From NCBI RefSeq assembly GCF_002979515.1, contig NZ_PCPA01000005.1, forward strand, positions 1-64,000: 64,000 nucleotides of DNA. Reading direction: 5' to 3'. The stretch comes from Microbacterium sp. MYb54 (GTDB taxonomy: Bacteria; Actinomycetota; Actinomycetes; Actinomycetales; Microbacteriaceae). The notes under the pieces are model-generated. The model made no database searches. It saw nothing but the letters and a program-made list of their open reading frames with translations, and was not told where the DNA came from. How positions within the stretch are numbered: position 1 is the first letter of the stretch; the number at the start of each line of letters is the position of its first letter. Of the stretch, positions 49,801 to 58,638 are shown in pieces. The position numbers were made by a program, and so were the translations under genes.

Positions 49801-51381
49801 CGCATCGCGATCCCACACGAGTCGCGGTCGCAGTTCGGCGAATTCGTCGGAGGGGAAGCGGCCGGCCAGCAGGTCGAGCGTCGCCTCGTAGGCCGACCGC
49901 GGGAGCGCCTGGAAAGGTGCCGACCGGCGGACGGTCTCGAACCACTCCTCGACCCCGATGGCACCGAGTGCGCTTGCCGCGACAGTCTGCTGCGCGAGGA
50001 TGTCGAGCGGGTTTCGTGGCACCTGGATGGCCTCGATCTTGCCCGCCAACATGCGCTCGGTGACGATCGCGGTGTGCAGCACATCGCCGCGGTGCTTGGG
50101 GAAGAGCGCGGCTCTACTGATCTCGCCCACCTGGTGCCCTGCGCGGCCGACACGCTGCAGACCGGATGCGGCGGAAGGCGGCGCCTCGACCTGGATGACG
50201 AGGTCGACCGCGCCCATGTCGATGCCGAGTTCGAGGCTGCTCGTCGCGACGACGCAGCGCAGGATGCCCGACTTGAGCTCTTCTTCGACCTGGGCGCGCT
50301 GCTCCTTCGACACCGAGCCGTGGTGCGCCTTGGCGAGCACGGGATCGGCGCCGGCGGTCGCTCCGGCCTGAGCCATCATCTGCGCCGGAACCGTCGCCAC
50401 CGGCAGCTCGACGCCGATGCGCTCGGAGTAGATCTCGTTGAGGCGTCCGGTGAGCCGTTCGGCCAGACGGCGGGAGTTCGCGAAAACGATCGTCGAGTTG
50501 TTCTGCAGGATGCGGTCGACGATCGCCTCCTCGACATGCGGCCAGACGGAGCCGGTGACCTCGGTGTACTCGGCATCGGCGGCCTCGCCCGGCACACCGG
50601 GAGGCGGCGGCGGATTGGTCATGTCGTCCATCGGCACGACCACGCTGAGCTCGAAGGTCTTCGACGCCGGAGGGGCCACGATCTCGACCGGTGCCGAGCC
50701 GCCGAGGAATCGCGCGACCTCATCGATGGGCCGCACCGTGGCCGAGAGACCGATCCGCTGGGCTGCCGCCTCGACACCGTGCGAGCGGCGCAAAGCGTCG
50801 AGACGCTCCAGGCTCACCGCGAGGTGGGCACCGCGCTTGGTCGCCGCCACCGCGTGCACCTCGTCGATGATGACCGTGTGCACGCCGCGCAGAGTCTCAC
50901 CCGCGCGGCTCGTGAGCATGAGGTACAGCGACTCGGGGGTCGTGATGAGGATGTCGGGCGGATCGGACACGAGCTTGCGCCGATCGCTCGACGTGGTGTC
51001 GCCGGAGCGCACCCCGACGGTCACGGCGGGGGCCGCTACTCCGAGTCGCCTCGCCGACTGCCCGATGCCGATCAGCGGGGAGCGGAGGTTGCGCTCGACG
51101 TCGACGCCGAGCGCCTTCAGCGGCGAGATGTAGAGGATGCGCGTGCGCGGCTCGCCCTTCGCGGGAGCAGCCGCTTCGGTCATGCGCTCGCGGAACACGC
51201 TGTCGATCGCCCAGAGGAAAGCCGACAGCGTCTTGCCCGAACCGGTCGGAGCCACCACGAGCGCGTGCTTGCCCGCGGAGATCGCCTCCCACGCACCCGC
51301 TTGCGCGGGAGTGGGCGCGGGGAACGCACCCCGGAACCAGTCCTGCGTGGCGGGGGTGAAGCGGTCGAGCACGTCGCTCAT
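46801..51381 (-). CDS. lhr: Lhr-family ATP-dependent helicase
   Basis: A 1,526-residue superfamily 2 helicase. Residues about 1-860 carry the motor: Walker A VAPTGSGKT, DEVH box (VIIDEVHAVA), SATVRPI motif III, and motif VI QRVGRAGHQVG. The Lhr winged-helix and beta-barrel core follow. The remaining 650 residues are the long C-terminal domain with tandem winged helices, found in the mycobacterial-type Lhr implicated in DNA repair. The start at 51381 has GGAG upstream; the 62-codon upstream extension lies over the CHAT gene and is unlikely. Full length, no frameshift seen. Confidence 0.95.
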   Translation of the reverse strand: MSDVLDRFTPATQDWFRGAFPAPTPAQAGAWEAISAGKHALVVAPTGSGKTLSAFLWAIDSVFRERMTEAAAPAKGEPRTRILYISPLKALGVDVERNLRSPLIGIGQSARRLGVAAPAVTVGVRSGDTTSSDRRKLVSDPPDILITTPESLYLMLTSRAGETLRGVHTVIIDEVHAVAATKRGAHLAVSLERLDALRRSHGVEAAAQRIGLSATVRPIDEVARFLGGSAPVEIVAPPASKTFELSVVVPMDDMTNPPPPPGVPGEAADAEYTEVTGSVWPHVEEAIVDRILQNNSTIVFANSRRLAERLTGRLNEIYSERIGVELPVATVPAQMMAQAGATAGADPVLAKAHHGSVSKEQRAQVEEELKSGILRCVVATSSLELGIDMGAVDLVIQVEAPPSAASGLQRVGRAGHQVGEISRAALFPKHRGDVLHTAIVTERMLAGKIEAIQVPRNPLDILAQQTVAASALGAIGVEEWFETVRRSAPFQALPRSAYEATLDLLAGRFPSDEFAELRPRLVWDRDAGTLTGRPGAQRIAVTSGGTIPDRGLFGVFVAGETTGARVGELDEEMVYESRVGDVFTLGTTSWRIAEITHDRVNVIPAYGQPGKVPFWHGDGIGRPFELGEALGAFSREVSAAAPEKAAQRLIDAGLDEQARANLMAHLTEQREATGTLPTDRTLTVERGRDEVGDWRVILHSPYGMKVHAPWSLAINARVSERLGVEGSAVASDDGIIVRIPDAEAEPPGAELFVFEPDELEHVVTEEVGGSALFASRFRECAARALLMPRMNPNKRTPLWQQRQRSAQLLEVARRHPTFPVILETLREVLQDVYDLPSLRKLATAIADRRVRLVETEPGQPSPYARDLLFGYVGAFMYEGDSPLAERRAAALSVDPALLGELLGTVELRELLDPDVIAQFEREAQRLEADRRARGLEGVADLLRMLGPLDADEVTARLDPDTVGDSSAAAMLENLITARRAIPVTIAGASRVAAIEDAGRLRDALGAALPTGIPVAFLEPVADPLGDLVARHARTHGPFTTDAVATRFGLGAAVARHTLQRLETAGRVTSGYFLPEAAGSGDAIEWCDTEGLRRLRMRSLAAIRGSVEPVSPEAYARFLPDWQHIGRPLEGVDGVLNVIEQFAGVPIPASAWESLVLPSRVRDYSPAMLDELTAAGEVIWSGHGTLPGRDGWVSLHPADLAPFTLPERDAEIASDSLESRILIALDVGGAYFAAQLKDMAAAENEQSVLEALWSLTWSGYVTNDTFAPIRSLLAGGSQAHKVKRRAPRARTYRGVSFTGSAAPRPPSIGGRWSLLPALETNAARRATVTAGLLLDRYGVVTRGAVQAEGVPGGFAQAYRVLAGFEEAGHCRRGYVIEKLGAAQFAASGTVDRLRTYAGLADPAPRKAVTLAATDPANPYGAALGWPKLDGVSHRPGRKAGGLVVLVDGALVLSLERGGRTVLAFTDDGEVLRAAASDLAATARNRRLDTLTVEKINGEGVYGTELALALQEAGFVATPRGYTLRKAV

Positions 51382-51418
51382 CACTCCATCTTCGTCGAGG
51401 CCGGGGACATCGGGGTCG

Positions 51419-52744
51419 TCAGCCGACGGGCGGTGGCGGTGGAGCCCAGGCGGTGGCGAGCGCTGCCCAGATGACGGGGGAGTGCCGGGGGTCTCCCGTC
51501 GACGTCCATCGACGACGCTGTTCACGCTGCCAGGAGGCCAGCGCGGCGACGGGATCGGGAGCTTCATGGGCCGCGTCGACCGCGATGACGGCGTCGGCGA
51601 GCATGCCGTCGGCCCGGTCGCCGAGTTGCGGCACGAGCCGCCGGAGCCCCGCTTCGGTCGGCAGCGTCCAACGGGTCGCTGTCACATATTCGGCTCCCCG
51701 GTGTGCGAACGCGGCGACGAGGCCTGCTGGTTCGGCGAAGCGCATGTCGCTCCCCGAGTCGCACGCGATGAGGGCGACACGGTTCGGTGCTCGCAGCGGG
51801 GGAAGCCCCGGCGCCCCGAGCGCGATCTCGGCGGCCGTGTAGGGACGGTGCGCGCCGATGAGCGGAGTGCTCCCCGGTGAGTCGGCGCCGTCGGAGAGGT
51901 GCATCCTGGCGTCGAGGGCATGCGTCGAGGAGGTGACGTGTCCGACGTAGAGCAGGCGTCCGGCGTCGGCGAGGGCCTCGGCCAGGGCGACCCGTCCGAT
52001 ATCCGCCCGACGGAATCGCTCCGCACCTGCGGGGCGCAGACGGGTGTCGAGGCGCGCGGCCATCTCCGCCAGCGGCGACCCGAGAGGGACCGGACCGAGC
52101 ACACTGCCCAGCTCGCTCGCCGCCGAGTAGCCGGGAACGACCGGGTCCAGCACGGCGACGACCGGAGCGGATGACCGCCACGGGGACACCGTGCGAGCCG
52201 GGTCGTTGCGCAGCGTCGCCGGCAGCAGCACCGACACGTCGGCGAGGTCGATCCCTCGCGGTTCGCCCGCGGCGCCCAGCAGCTCCCACGGCAGCTGCGC
52301 GGTCGAAGGCGACAGCTGGACGCGCAGGTGCGGTCGGAGTCCGGCTGACGTGAACGCCCTGAGCTCTCGGGTCAGCCACGGGGGGATCAGCGTCGTGGTC
52401 AGCGCGTCGGCCAGTCGTCGCTCGCGCTCGCGGTCCAGCAGCACGCCGTCCGTGAGCGCTCGCCGCAGCGCGTCCATGCCGTTCTCTCCCGGCAACGGCG
52501 TCGGCAGCGCCCGAGCCAGTTCGGCCAGCACCGGAGCCGCCACGGAGCGCTCGACGAGCGTCATCCGGGGTGAGGAGCGCTGATGCTCCCAGACCCAGCT
52601 GATGAACAGGTCCTCACCGTCGACGTAGCGGAGGCGGGCGGTGGGGCGTCCGCCCGCCGGGAGATTCTCCAGCACCGCGGAAGGGTCGGTCAGCGACGGG
52701 CTCAGCGGCACCGTGAGTTCGGGGATGTCCCGCCAGTTCCTCAC
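51419..52744 (-). CDS. CHAT-domain caspase-like protein
   Basis: A 441-residue protein, with a GTG start at 52744 overlapping the TPR gene stop as GTGA. The C-terminal CHAT fold is clear: PWELL (152-156), YVGHV with catalytic His269, and ALIACDSG with nucleophile Cys328. The region between them (ALDARMHLSDG, PYTAAEIALGAPGLP) is the usual insert. CHAT proteases are clan CD enzymes related to caspases, often effectors of regulated proteolysis or abortive infection. The N-terminal 100 residues are not assignable. The family usually has TPRs in the same chain; here the TPRs are in the preceding gene. Confidence 0.9.
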   Translation of the reverse strand: MRNWRDIPELTVPLSPSLTDPSAVLENLPAGGRPTARLRYVDGEDLFISWVWEHQRSSPRMTLVERSVAAPVLAELARALPTPLPGENGMDALRRALTDGVLLDRERERRLADALTTTLIPPWLTRELRAFTSAGLRPHLRVQLSPSTAQLPWELLGAAGEPRGIDLADVSVLLPATLRNDPARTVSPWRSSAPVVAVLDPVVPGYSAASELGSVLGPVPLGSPLAEMAARLDTRLRPAGAERFRRADIGRVALAEALADAGRLLYVGHVTSSTHALDARMHLSDGADSPGSTPLIGAHRPYTAAEIALGAPGLPPLRAPNRVALIACDSGSDMRFAEPAGLVAAFAHRGAEYVTATRWTLPTEAGLRRLVPQLGDRADGMLADAVIAVDAAHEAPDPVAALASWQREQRRRWTSTGDPRHSPVIWAALATAWAPPPPPVG

Positions 52745-54408
52745 CACGCCGCCACCGCCGTCTCGGCGCGCACGGCGACCCCGTACTCGGCTTCCGCGAG
52801 GCGGATCCACGATTCGAGCACCGGGGCTGCGCCCGGAATCGCGATCACTCGAGGCGGAGGTGCGAAACGCAGGTGTGACGTCGATGTATGCGCGGTGAGC
52901 AGGCCGGCAGCCGCGGCAGGGAGCTCGTCGCCATCGTCGTCCACAGTGTTCTCCTCCAAGGAACGGTCCTCGAGGGCCGATGCGAGTTCGAACGACAGGG
53001 CGGTCCCCTCCATCGGGGACGGGATCTCGTCGTCGAAGGCCGCGGCGGCATCGGTCTGCAGGGTCACGGTCGCGGCGGCGTTCTCGACGAGCTCGAACAG
53101 CAGGGTCGCGTCGCCGAGCGTGCGGGCGAGTCGGAACGCGAGCTCACGGGCGGGGGCTGCGACCTGCAGCGTCCAGCGCTCTCGCACGGGCCCGGGGGTG
53201 AAGCCGTCGCGCAGTGCCTCGGTCGCCAGCAGCACCGGGATCGCGAGGTCGCGTGCCTGTTCCAGCCGCTGCAACCGCGAGCGCGGGGTGATCGACATCG
53301 CCGCCCACTCCGCATGCATCTCGGCGCGACGGAGGTTCACCCGACAACGGTCGCCGGCGTAGCGGGCCAGGTCCCGTGCCGCGCGGTAGGCCTCGTCGGC
53401 GGCGGGATACCGGTGCCTCGCCGATTCCGCATCGCCGAGGAAGGCGAACGCCTCCAGTCGCTCGTGCACCGCGGCATCCGGATCGAGCTCCGCGAGCAGT
53501 GTGCGCAGGGCTTTCACGGCGGCCCCTGCCCGCCCCTCCTGCAGCAATACGGCGGCGAGCCCGGTCCTGCTGGCGGCCAGACGCGTGGTGAGACCGATTG
53601 CGGCGGCGAGCTCCGCCGCTCGGCGGAAGCCGTCTTCCGCCTCGCGGTGACGACCCTGCTGCATCGCCGAACGTGCGAGGTTCTCCACGGCCAGTTGTCT
53701 GCTCGCGGCATCACCGCCGTGCTCCTGCGCCTGCTGCGCGAGCGTCAGATACTGCTGGGCCGCGATCTCGTCGCCCGTGCGCTGGGCGATGACGCCGAGG
53801 TTCGCGTAGGCGTGTCCGGACAGCTCGGGCCCCACGGTGATCGCCACCTCCAACGCGCGCTTCGCCTCGTCTTCCGCCTCCTGGAGTCGTCCGGTCAGGA
53901 TCAGCAGGGTCGTGCGGGCGTTGCGCACCGAGAAGGTGAGCAGCTCGCGCTGATCGAGATCATCGTCGAGCAGCGCCTCGGCTCCATCTACGCCCGTGAA
54001 GGCGTCGACGAACCGATCCATCAGGGTGAGGGTCTGCGCCCGGGCGATCATGCCGTTGATCTGCACGGTGCGAGTGGCGCGCTCGTCACCGATCAGCGCG
54101 ATGGCACCTGCGGCCGCGGCGAGTCCCTCATCGGCGAGGTGCACCGCGTCGTCGAGCGCTCCCTCGAACTCCCGAGCTGCGGCGAGATTGAGCAGCGATC
54201 GGGCGCGGAGGTCGAGCCCCTCACCGTCCACATCCGGCACCCGGGTCAGCGCCGCGACGTCTCGGAGCTTCGCTGCCGCATCGGCGACGCGCCCCTGGTG
54301 CAGGAGCATCGCCGCCTCGTTGTTGAGGTCGCGCCCGGCCCGCCAGCGAGCTGTTGCCGGCACTCGACCGCGGATCGCGCTCGCAGGCTGCTCCTGGTCG
54401 GGGCTCAC
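52741..54408 (-). CDS. TPR-repeat protein partner of the CHAT protease
   Basis: A 555-residue all-helical protein, GTG start. Tetratricopeptide repeats run from about residue 28 to 330 (NNEAAMLLHQGRVADAAAKL, SLLNLAAAREFEGALDDAV, AYANLGVIAQRTGDEIAAQQ and further). The C-terminal 200 residues contain predicted helices and an acidic stretch (LEENTVDDDGDE). It overlaps genes on both sides by 4 bases. It most likely senses a protein or nucleic acid partner and gates the CHAT protease, as the TPR portion does in fused TPR-CHAT proteins. Confidence 0.88.
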   Translation of the reverse strand: MSPDQEQPASAIRGRVPATARWRAGRDLNNEAAMLLHQGRVADAAAKLRDVAALTRVPDVDGEGLDLRARSLLNLAAAREFEGALDDAVHLADEGLAAAAGAIALIGDERATRTVQINGMIARAQTLTLMDRFVDAFTGVDGAEALLDDDLDQRELLTFSVRNARTTLLILTGRLQEAEDEAKRALEVAITVGPELSGHAYANLGVIAQRTGDEIAAQQYLTLAQQAQEHGGDAASRQLAVENLARSAMQQGRHREAEDGFRRAAELAAAIGLTTRLAASRTGLAAVLLQEGRAGAAVKALRTLLAELDPDAAVHERLEAFAFLGDAESARHRYPAADEAYRAARDLARYAGDRCRVNLRRAEMHAEWAAMSITPRSRLQRLEQARDLAIPVLLATEALRDGFTPGPVRERWTLQVAAPARELAFRLARTLGDATLLFELVENAAATVTLQTDAAAAFDDEIPSPMEGTALSFELASALEDRSLEENTVDDDGDELPAAAAGLLTAHTSTSHLRFAPPPRVIAIPGAAPVLESWIRLAEAEYGVAVRAETAVAAW

Positions 54409-55505
54409 GCCCGTGCTCCTGCTGCACGTTCGGCGAGCGAAGCGTCGGGAGCAGCGAGCCTTCCCGCGGCGAACGCCATCACCCGAGCTCGATCTTCAGC
54501 AGACTCGGGGTCGCCCGAAGACGAGGCCAGGGAGGGATCGTGCACCCAGAGCGTGCGGGCGGAGACAGGAAGGAACAGTGCGGATGCCGGGACCGCCGTC
54601 TCGCCGATGAAGTGCGACCCGTCGAGTGCCAAGACGACGTCGAGCTCGAGCTCGGCGGGGCCGAAGCGGGCGTGCAACGCGGGGATGGAGGGAAGACCGA
54701 CCACGGCCGCAACCACGACGTGCAGGAAGGGCGCGTCGGTGCCTTGAAGGAGTGTCCACCTGGCCTCGGCCCCGGCATCCACGGTCTGGGCCGGCACATC
54801 GGACCAGCGCACCGGCGCCGAACCGTGGGCGACCACGATGCCGGTCGCCGGGGGAGCGCCGCTCGCACCGCCGGCAGCCAGCGCCCATTCCGCGCGCGGC
54901 TCCGCGGTCGTCGCGGGTTGCAGCTCGACGCCGTCGTCCTCGGCCAGGGCGTCGAGCGCGAGGGCCAGGGCGGCGCCTTCTGCCGCCAGGGAAGAGGGAA
55001 GCGCAGCGAGTGCCGACGGTGCTTCGCGGGCATCGAGCACTGCACGCTCGACGGCATCGTCGTCGTCGAGGAGATGCGAGATGCGGTGGCTCTGCACCGC
55101 GATCTCCGCGGCCAGGATCGCAGGCTCCAGTGCGGGGATGCCGATGCTCGCCGGCCACCACGAACGCGCCCAGCTCAGATTCCCCAGCGCGAACACCGAA
55201 GCGACGGTTGCAGGATCCGCCGGAGCATCGAGCGCCACGATGGTGTCGTCCCCTCGGCGCACGGCATCCGCGACGGCGGAACCGTAGACATCGTCCAGCC
55301 AGGCGCTCGCCGCACGTGCGTCGTGCACCTCCGCGTCGGGCAGGTGAGGGGTTGCGGTGGCGTCCCAGGTGAGGAGCGCCCCCTTCGCCTCGACGAGCGC
55401 GGTCAAGAACGAAGGCCGCTCGGCGAGAGCGCCCGGCACAGCGGTGTCGTGCGACGTCGTCGTGATCTCGGCGCGACCGTCGCGCACCCGAATCCGCGTG
55501 CTCAT
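54405..55505 (-). CDS. Unknown protein of the CHAT-TPR operon
   Basis: A 366-residue soluble, Ala-rich and acidic protein with no recognised motif. Visible stretches include WDATATPHLPDAEVHDARAA, the Trp-rich NLSWARSWWPASIG (about 118-131), HRISHLLDDDDAV, and a strand-rich C-terminal half (LELDVVLALDGSHFIGETAV). It starts at ATG 55505, overlapping the upstream gene by 4 bases, and ends overlapping the TPR gene. Its fixed place between an unknown protein and TPR-CHAT suggests a sensor, adaptor or protease substrate. Confidence 0.78.
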   Translation of the reverse strand: MSTRIRVRDGRAEITTTSHDTAVPGALAERPSFLTALVEAKGALLTWDATATPHLPDAEVHDARAASAWLDDVYGSAVADAVRRGDDTIVALDAPADPATVASVFALGNLSWARSWWPASIGIPALEPAILAAEIAVQSHRISHLLDDDDAVERAVLDAREAPSALAALPSSLAAEGAALALALDALAEDDGVELQPATTAEPRAEWALAAGGASGAPPATGIVVAHGSAPVRWSDVPAQTVDAGAEARWTLLQGTDAPFLHVVVAAVVGLPSIPALHARFGPAELELDVVLALDGSHFIGETAVPASALFLPVSARTLWVHDPSLASSSGDPESAEDRARVMAFAAGRLAAPDASLAERAAGARA

Positions 55506-56821
55506 GCCACCCCCGGGAGCGCGGGTGACGGCATGCCGCGGCCCATCGCGATCTTGAGCCGCTGTCGCTGATCCATCACGACCGAGCGCAGGACCCCGTC
55601 GAGGATGTCCCAGAGGTGGTCGGCATCGAGCTGCTGGCTGCGGAGCTCGCGCCCGTGCACGCGCACCCAGAGGCGCCGCAGATACGCCGGCCGGACGTCG
55701 TGGATGTCGTCGAGCACGGTCGCAGGCACACCGCTCACCTCGGCGGGCAGCCGCAGCGCGCGCCGCACATAGGCCTCGCGGTGCCAGCGCGAGCCCAGCT
55801 GCCGGTGTGCGGCGGTCGCGAGCGACGGGCCGGCAGCGTCCAGGGCCCGACTCGCCTCCCTCCCGAGCAGCATTGCGATGCGGCTGCGCTCGTCGGCGAG
55901 CTCCCACGGCAATGCGGATCGGGCGATCTCGTCAGCGATCAGTTCATCGCCGTCGAGGTCGCTCTCCACGGGCGCGCCGCCGGACAGCGCCGCGAAGAGC
56001 CGCTCGTAGATCGACCTGTCGAACGGGCGGGGCAGCCCTCGCTTCGAGGCGGTGCTCCCGACCAGGGGGACAGGCGGTGCCGGATGCGCGGTCAGGCCCA
56101 GGGCTCGTGCGGCGCCGCTCTCGCTGAGCGCGAGAGCCGCTGCGGAGCCCGCGTCGAGAGCCAGCAGCGCTTCGAACGCCTCAGCGGCGGCCCCGACCGG
56201 GCACCCGTCGAGCGCTGCGCCGACCACCTCCGACGAAGGCGCTGCCAGGGGTTGCGGGAAGCGGCCCGACCAGGTCTCGTGCAGCAGCGCTTCGAGTCGC
56301 GCCACCTCGTCGGCATCGCGGAGCAGCTCGCGCATGCGTCCGAGGAGGGAATCGCCCGAGGCCTGCGCGATCTCGGTGACGACGTCTGTGGCCAGGTCGT
56401 CGGCATCGGCGCCCGGCATCCCGACGGTGCGGGCGAGCTCGAAGCAGCGCGGGAAGTACTTCTCCTGCGGGTTACCGTCGGTGATGCGAAGTCGGCGCCT
56501 GGCGGATTTCAGGCGCAGGAACCACGCGGATGCCGCTGCTAGATCCGGGCCTGCCGCGAGGATGCGGGCGTGCAGCTGAGAGGCGGCATCCCACGGCAGT
56601 GCTCCGCCGGCGAGGACAGGGTTCTGCACGGGGCGGATCACGAGCGGTTCGAGGATCAGCTTCACCGTGCGGGCGAGCGGGTGGCCGGAGCCGTTGCTGA
56701 GGGGCGCGACGTCCTGCCCGAGTTCTTGCCACGCATGGGCGATCACCCGGGCGCGCGGCTGCAGCGCCTCCGACGCGGTGGAGACGGGGTCCAGGGGCGT
56801 GAGCTCGGTCGCGGCGCTCAT
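55502..56821 (-). CDS. Unknown first protein of the CHAT-TPR operon
   Basis: A 439-residue mostly helical protein, no signal peptide or membrane helix, family not recognised. Distinct stretches are VIAHAWQELGQDVAPLSNGS near the N-terminus, RRLRITDGNPQEKYFPRCFE (about 108-128), PRPFDRSIYERLFAALSGG, and DQRQRLKIAMGRG near the end. TATAGG on the minus strand (56837-56832) places transcription about 4 bases before the ATG, so this gene heads the operon, probably leaderless. Three further genes follow with 4-base overlaps. Confidence 0.78.
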   Translation of the reverse strand: MSAATELTPLDPVSTASEALQPRARVIAHAWQELGQDVAPLSNGSGHPLARTVKLILEPLVIRPVQNPVLAGGALPWDAASQLHARILAAGPDLAAASAWFLRLKSARRRLRITDGNPQEKYFPRCFELARTVGMPGADADDLATDVVTEIAQASGDSLLGRMRELLRDADEVARLEALLHETWSGRFPQPLAAPSSEVVGAALDGCPVGAAAEAFEALLALDAGSAAALALSESGAARALGLTAHPAPPVPLVGSTASKRGLPRPFDRSIYERLFAALSGGAPVESDLDGDELIADEIARSALPWELADERSRIAMLLGREASRALDAAGPSLATAAHRQLGSRWHREAYVRRALRLPAEVSGVPATVLDDIHDVRPAYLRRLWVRVHGRELRSQQLDADHLWDILDGVLRSVVMDQRQRLKIAMGRGMPSPALPGVA

Positions 56822-56901
56822 ATCCGCTCAGCCTATAGAGGCGTGCGCGCGGCGGGGAGAATCCGTGATCGGGAGCGTCGGCCGCGCAGCATCCTGGCGG
56901 C

Positions 56902-58197
56902 ATGGACACCAACACGACCACCGGGTACACGCTCAACGGCAGCACCGTCCTTCCGCTGGGTTCGTCGGCTCTGCCTCTGCGGGCGCCGCGCGATCCGAAG
57001 CGGGTGCGTGGTCGCATCCGTCGCCGGTTCCTGCTCTTGATGCTCGCGCCGCTGATCATCGGCGGCCTGATCTTCCTCGCCACCCAGTTCTTGATGCCGA
57101 CGACCAGGGACATCGAGATCGTGCCGTCCTCGGCGGTGATCGGAATGGACGGCGATGACGTTGCCGTGCTGGTGTACCACGACGACTCGCGCCCCGGACC
57201 CTTCGAGGCGATGTTCCAGATGCGGGTCTCGGCGATCCGACTCTCCGATGGCGAGCAGCTGTGGGATCAGCGCCTGAACGAAGACCTCATCGGCGACGCG
57301 GTCGTGCTCGCCGGCGATGCCTCGTCGGTCTACATCGGCAGCGATCACGGTCTGGTGATCCTGGATGCTGCGACCGGTGCCGTGCGGGTCGAAGGTGATG
57401 GCGTTCCGGGGATCGGAGCGGATGCCGTGCTCTCCGCCAGCGCGTACGGATACGACCCCGAGGTCGACGCCGTCGTCGCGCTCACCGGCTCCGGGGCGCT
57501 CGTGCAGATCGCGGTCGGCAGCACGCAGGCGGTGCCGGCCGACGCCGCAGTCACCGCCCGATGGCAGAACACGCTGGGGTCGGGGCCTTTCCTCGACGAG
57601 ACCGTGCTCACGCAACAGGTCGAGGTGGCGGCGACTCCCGACGGCACACGGTTCGAGATCGTTCCGGTTGCCGAGGCCGTGCAGCGGGACGCGCTCGTGA
57701 TCACCTCGACCGATCCGGCGCAGGTGGTCCGCACCGAGCTCGTCGATGCGCGGCTGCTCCCGGTCGTCGGACTCGAGCCGCGTCTGGGCGTGCTTCTGGA
57801 GACCGGGCAGTTCCTACCGGGCGACTTCGCCGGCATCGACGCGGACGACGTCGAGGCGCTCCTGCAGCAGGCCTTCGGGGCGATGCCTTCGGTCGAGCAC
57901 GTCGTGGCGCCGGCAGGCGCGGGGCAGGGCTTCGTGCTCGTCCAGCACCGCGAGTCGGTGAACGCCGACCGGGTGCTGCTCAGCAGCGTGGACATCGCGA
58001 CCGGGAAGCTCATCGACACCGTCGAGATGCAGGCCGACGCCGTCCGCGCGTTGACCGGCCCCTCCGGCACCACGGCGGTGATCGCCGCAGCCCCGGAGTC
58101 CTGGTCGGCGGATCGACTCCTCGTGCTCGAAGACGACGGCTCCTTCCGTGAGGTCGAGGTGGGTGCCGTGCCCTGGTGGATGGTGTCGTTCGGGTAG
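56902..58197 (+). CDS. Membrane-anchored PQQ-like beta-propeller protein
   Basis: A 431-residue protein. A basic stretch (PRDPKRVRGRIRRR) is followed by one membrane helix (about 43-63), then an external domain of repeated blades (SAIRLSDGEQLWDQRLNE, SSVYIGSDHGLVILDAATGAV, LLSSVDIATGKLIDTVEM) of the PQQ/outer-membrane-assembly propeller type. It resembles proteins named after Pseudomonas PA2928, though I cannot be sure. It stands alone, divergent from the CHAT operon across 80 bases. Confidence 0.82.
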   Translation: MDTNTTTGYTLNGSTVLPLGSSALPLRAPRDPKRVRGRIRRRFLLLMLAPLIIGGLIFLATQFLMPTTRDIEIVPSSAVIGMDGDDVAVLVYHDDSRPGPFEAMFQMRVSAIRLSDGEQLWDQRLNEDLIGDAVVLAGDASSVYIGSDHGLVILDAATGAVRVEGDGVPGIGADAVLSASAYGYDPEVDAVVALTGSGALVQIAVGSTQAVPADAAVTARWQNTLGSGPFLDETVLTQQVEVAATPDGTRFEIVPVAEAVQRDALVITSTDPAQVVRTELVDARLLPVVGLEPRLGVLLETGQFLPGDFAGIDADDVEALLQQAFGAMPSVEHVVAPAGAGQGFVLVQHRESVNADRVLLSSVDIATGKLIDTVEMQADAVRALTGPSGTTAVIAAAPESWSADRLLVLEDDGSFREVEVGAVPWWMVSFG

Positions 58198-58230
58198 CGC
58201 GCAGACCCACGGGAGCGCGATGCTGGACGA

Positions 58231-58638
58231 ATGGCGCACACCACGAACTACGTCGACACCTTCATCGAGGTCGCCGAGGACTGTCCGGCCGATCATGCGA
58301 TGGAGCCGCCGGTCGCCGAGAAGCCGTCGATCGCGGCGACGCACTACCGTCTGATCGCCGAACAGCCCTACGCGCGTACCTCCGACGACGTGATCTTCGA
58401 GACATACGCGTTGCGCAACGGCATCGCGGTGGATGACGCCTCGGCCCGTGAGGCGTTCTTCTCGAAGGGGCAGCCGTGCCTGCGCTCCTCGCCGCTGGGC
58501 AAGCGCTACGGATGGGGCCTCCATCACGACGCGGAGGGCCGGGTCGCGCTGGTGCCTCGGGAGTCGGAGCAGTACGCGGCGCTCGCCGCAGACACCGAGG
58601 TCGCGCACACGAGGGCGATGCGGAGCCGACGGGCATGA
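58231..58638 (+). CDS. DUF6157 family protein
   Basis: A 135-residue protein with the full DUF6157 pattern: TTNYVDTFIEVAEDCP at the start, then PYARTSDDVIFETYA, FFSKGQPCLRSSPLGKRYGWG and a terminal RAMRSRR. Widespread in bacteria; function unknown. Its stop overlaps the start of the next gene as ATGA. Confidence 0.92.
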   Translation: MAHTTNYVDTFIEVAEDCPADHAMEPPVAEKPSIAATHYRLIAEQPYARTSDDVIFETYALRNGIAVDDASAREAFFSKGQPCLRSSPLGKRYGWGLHHDAEGRVALVPRESEQYAALAADTEVAHTRAMRSRRA

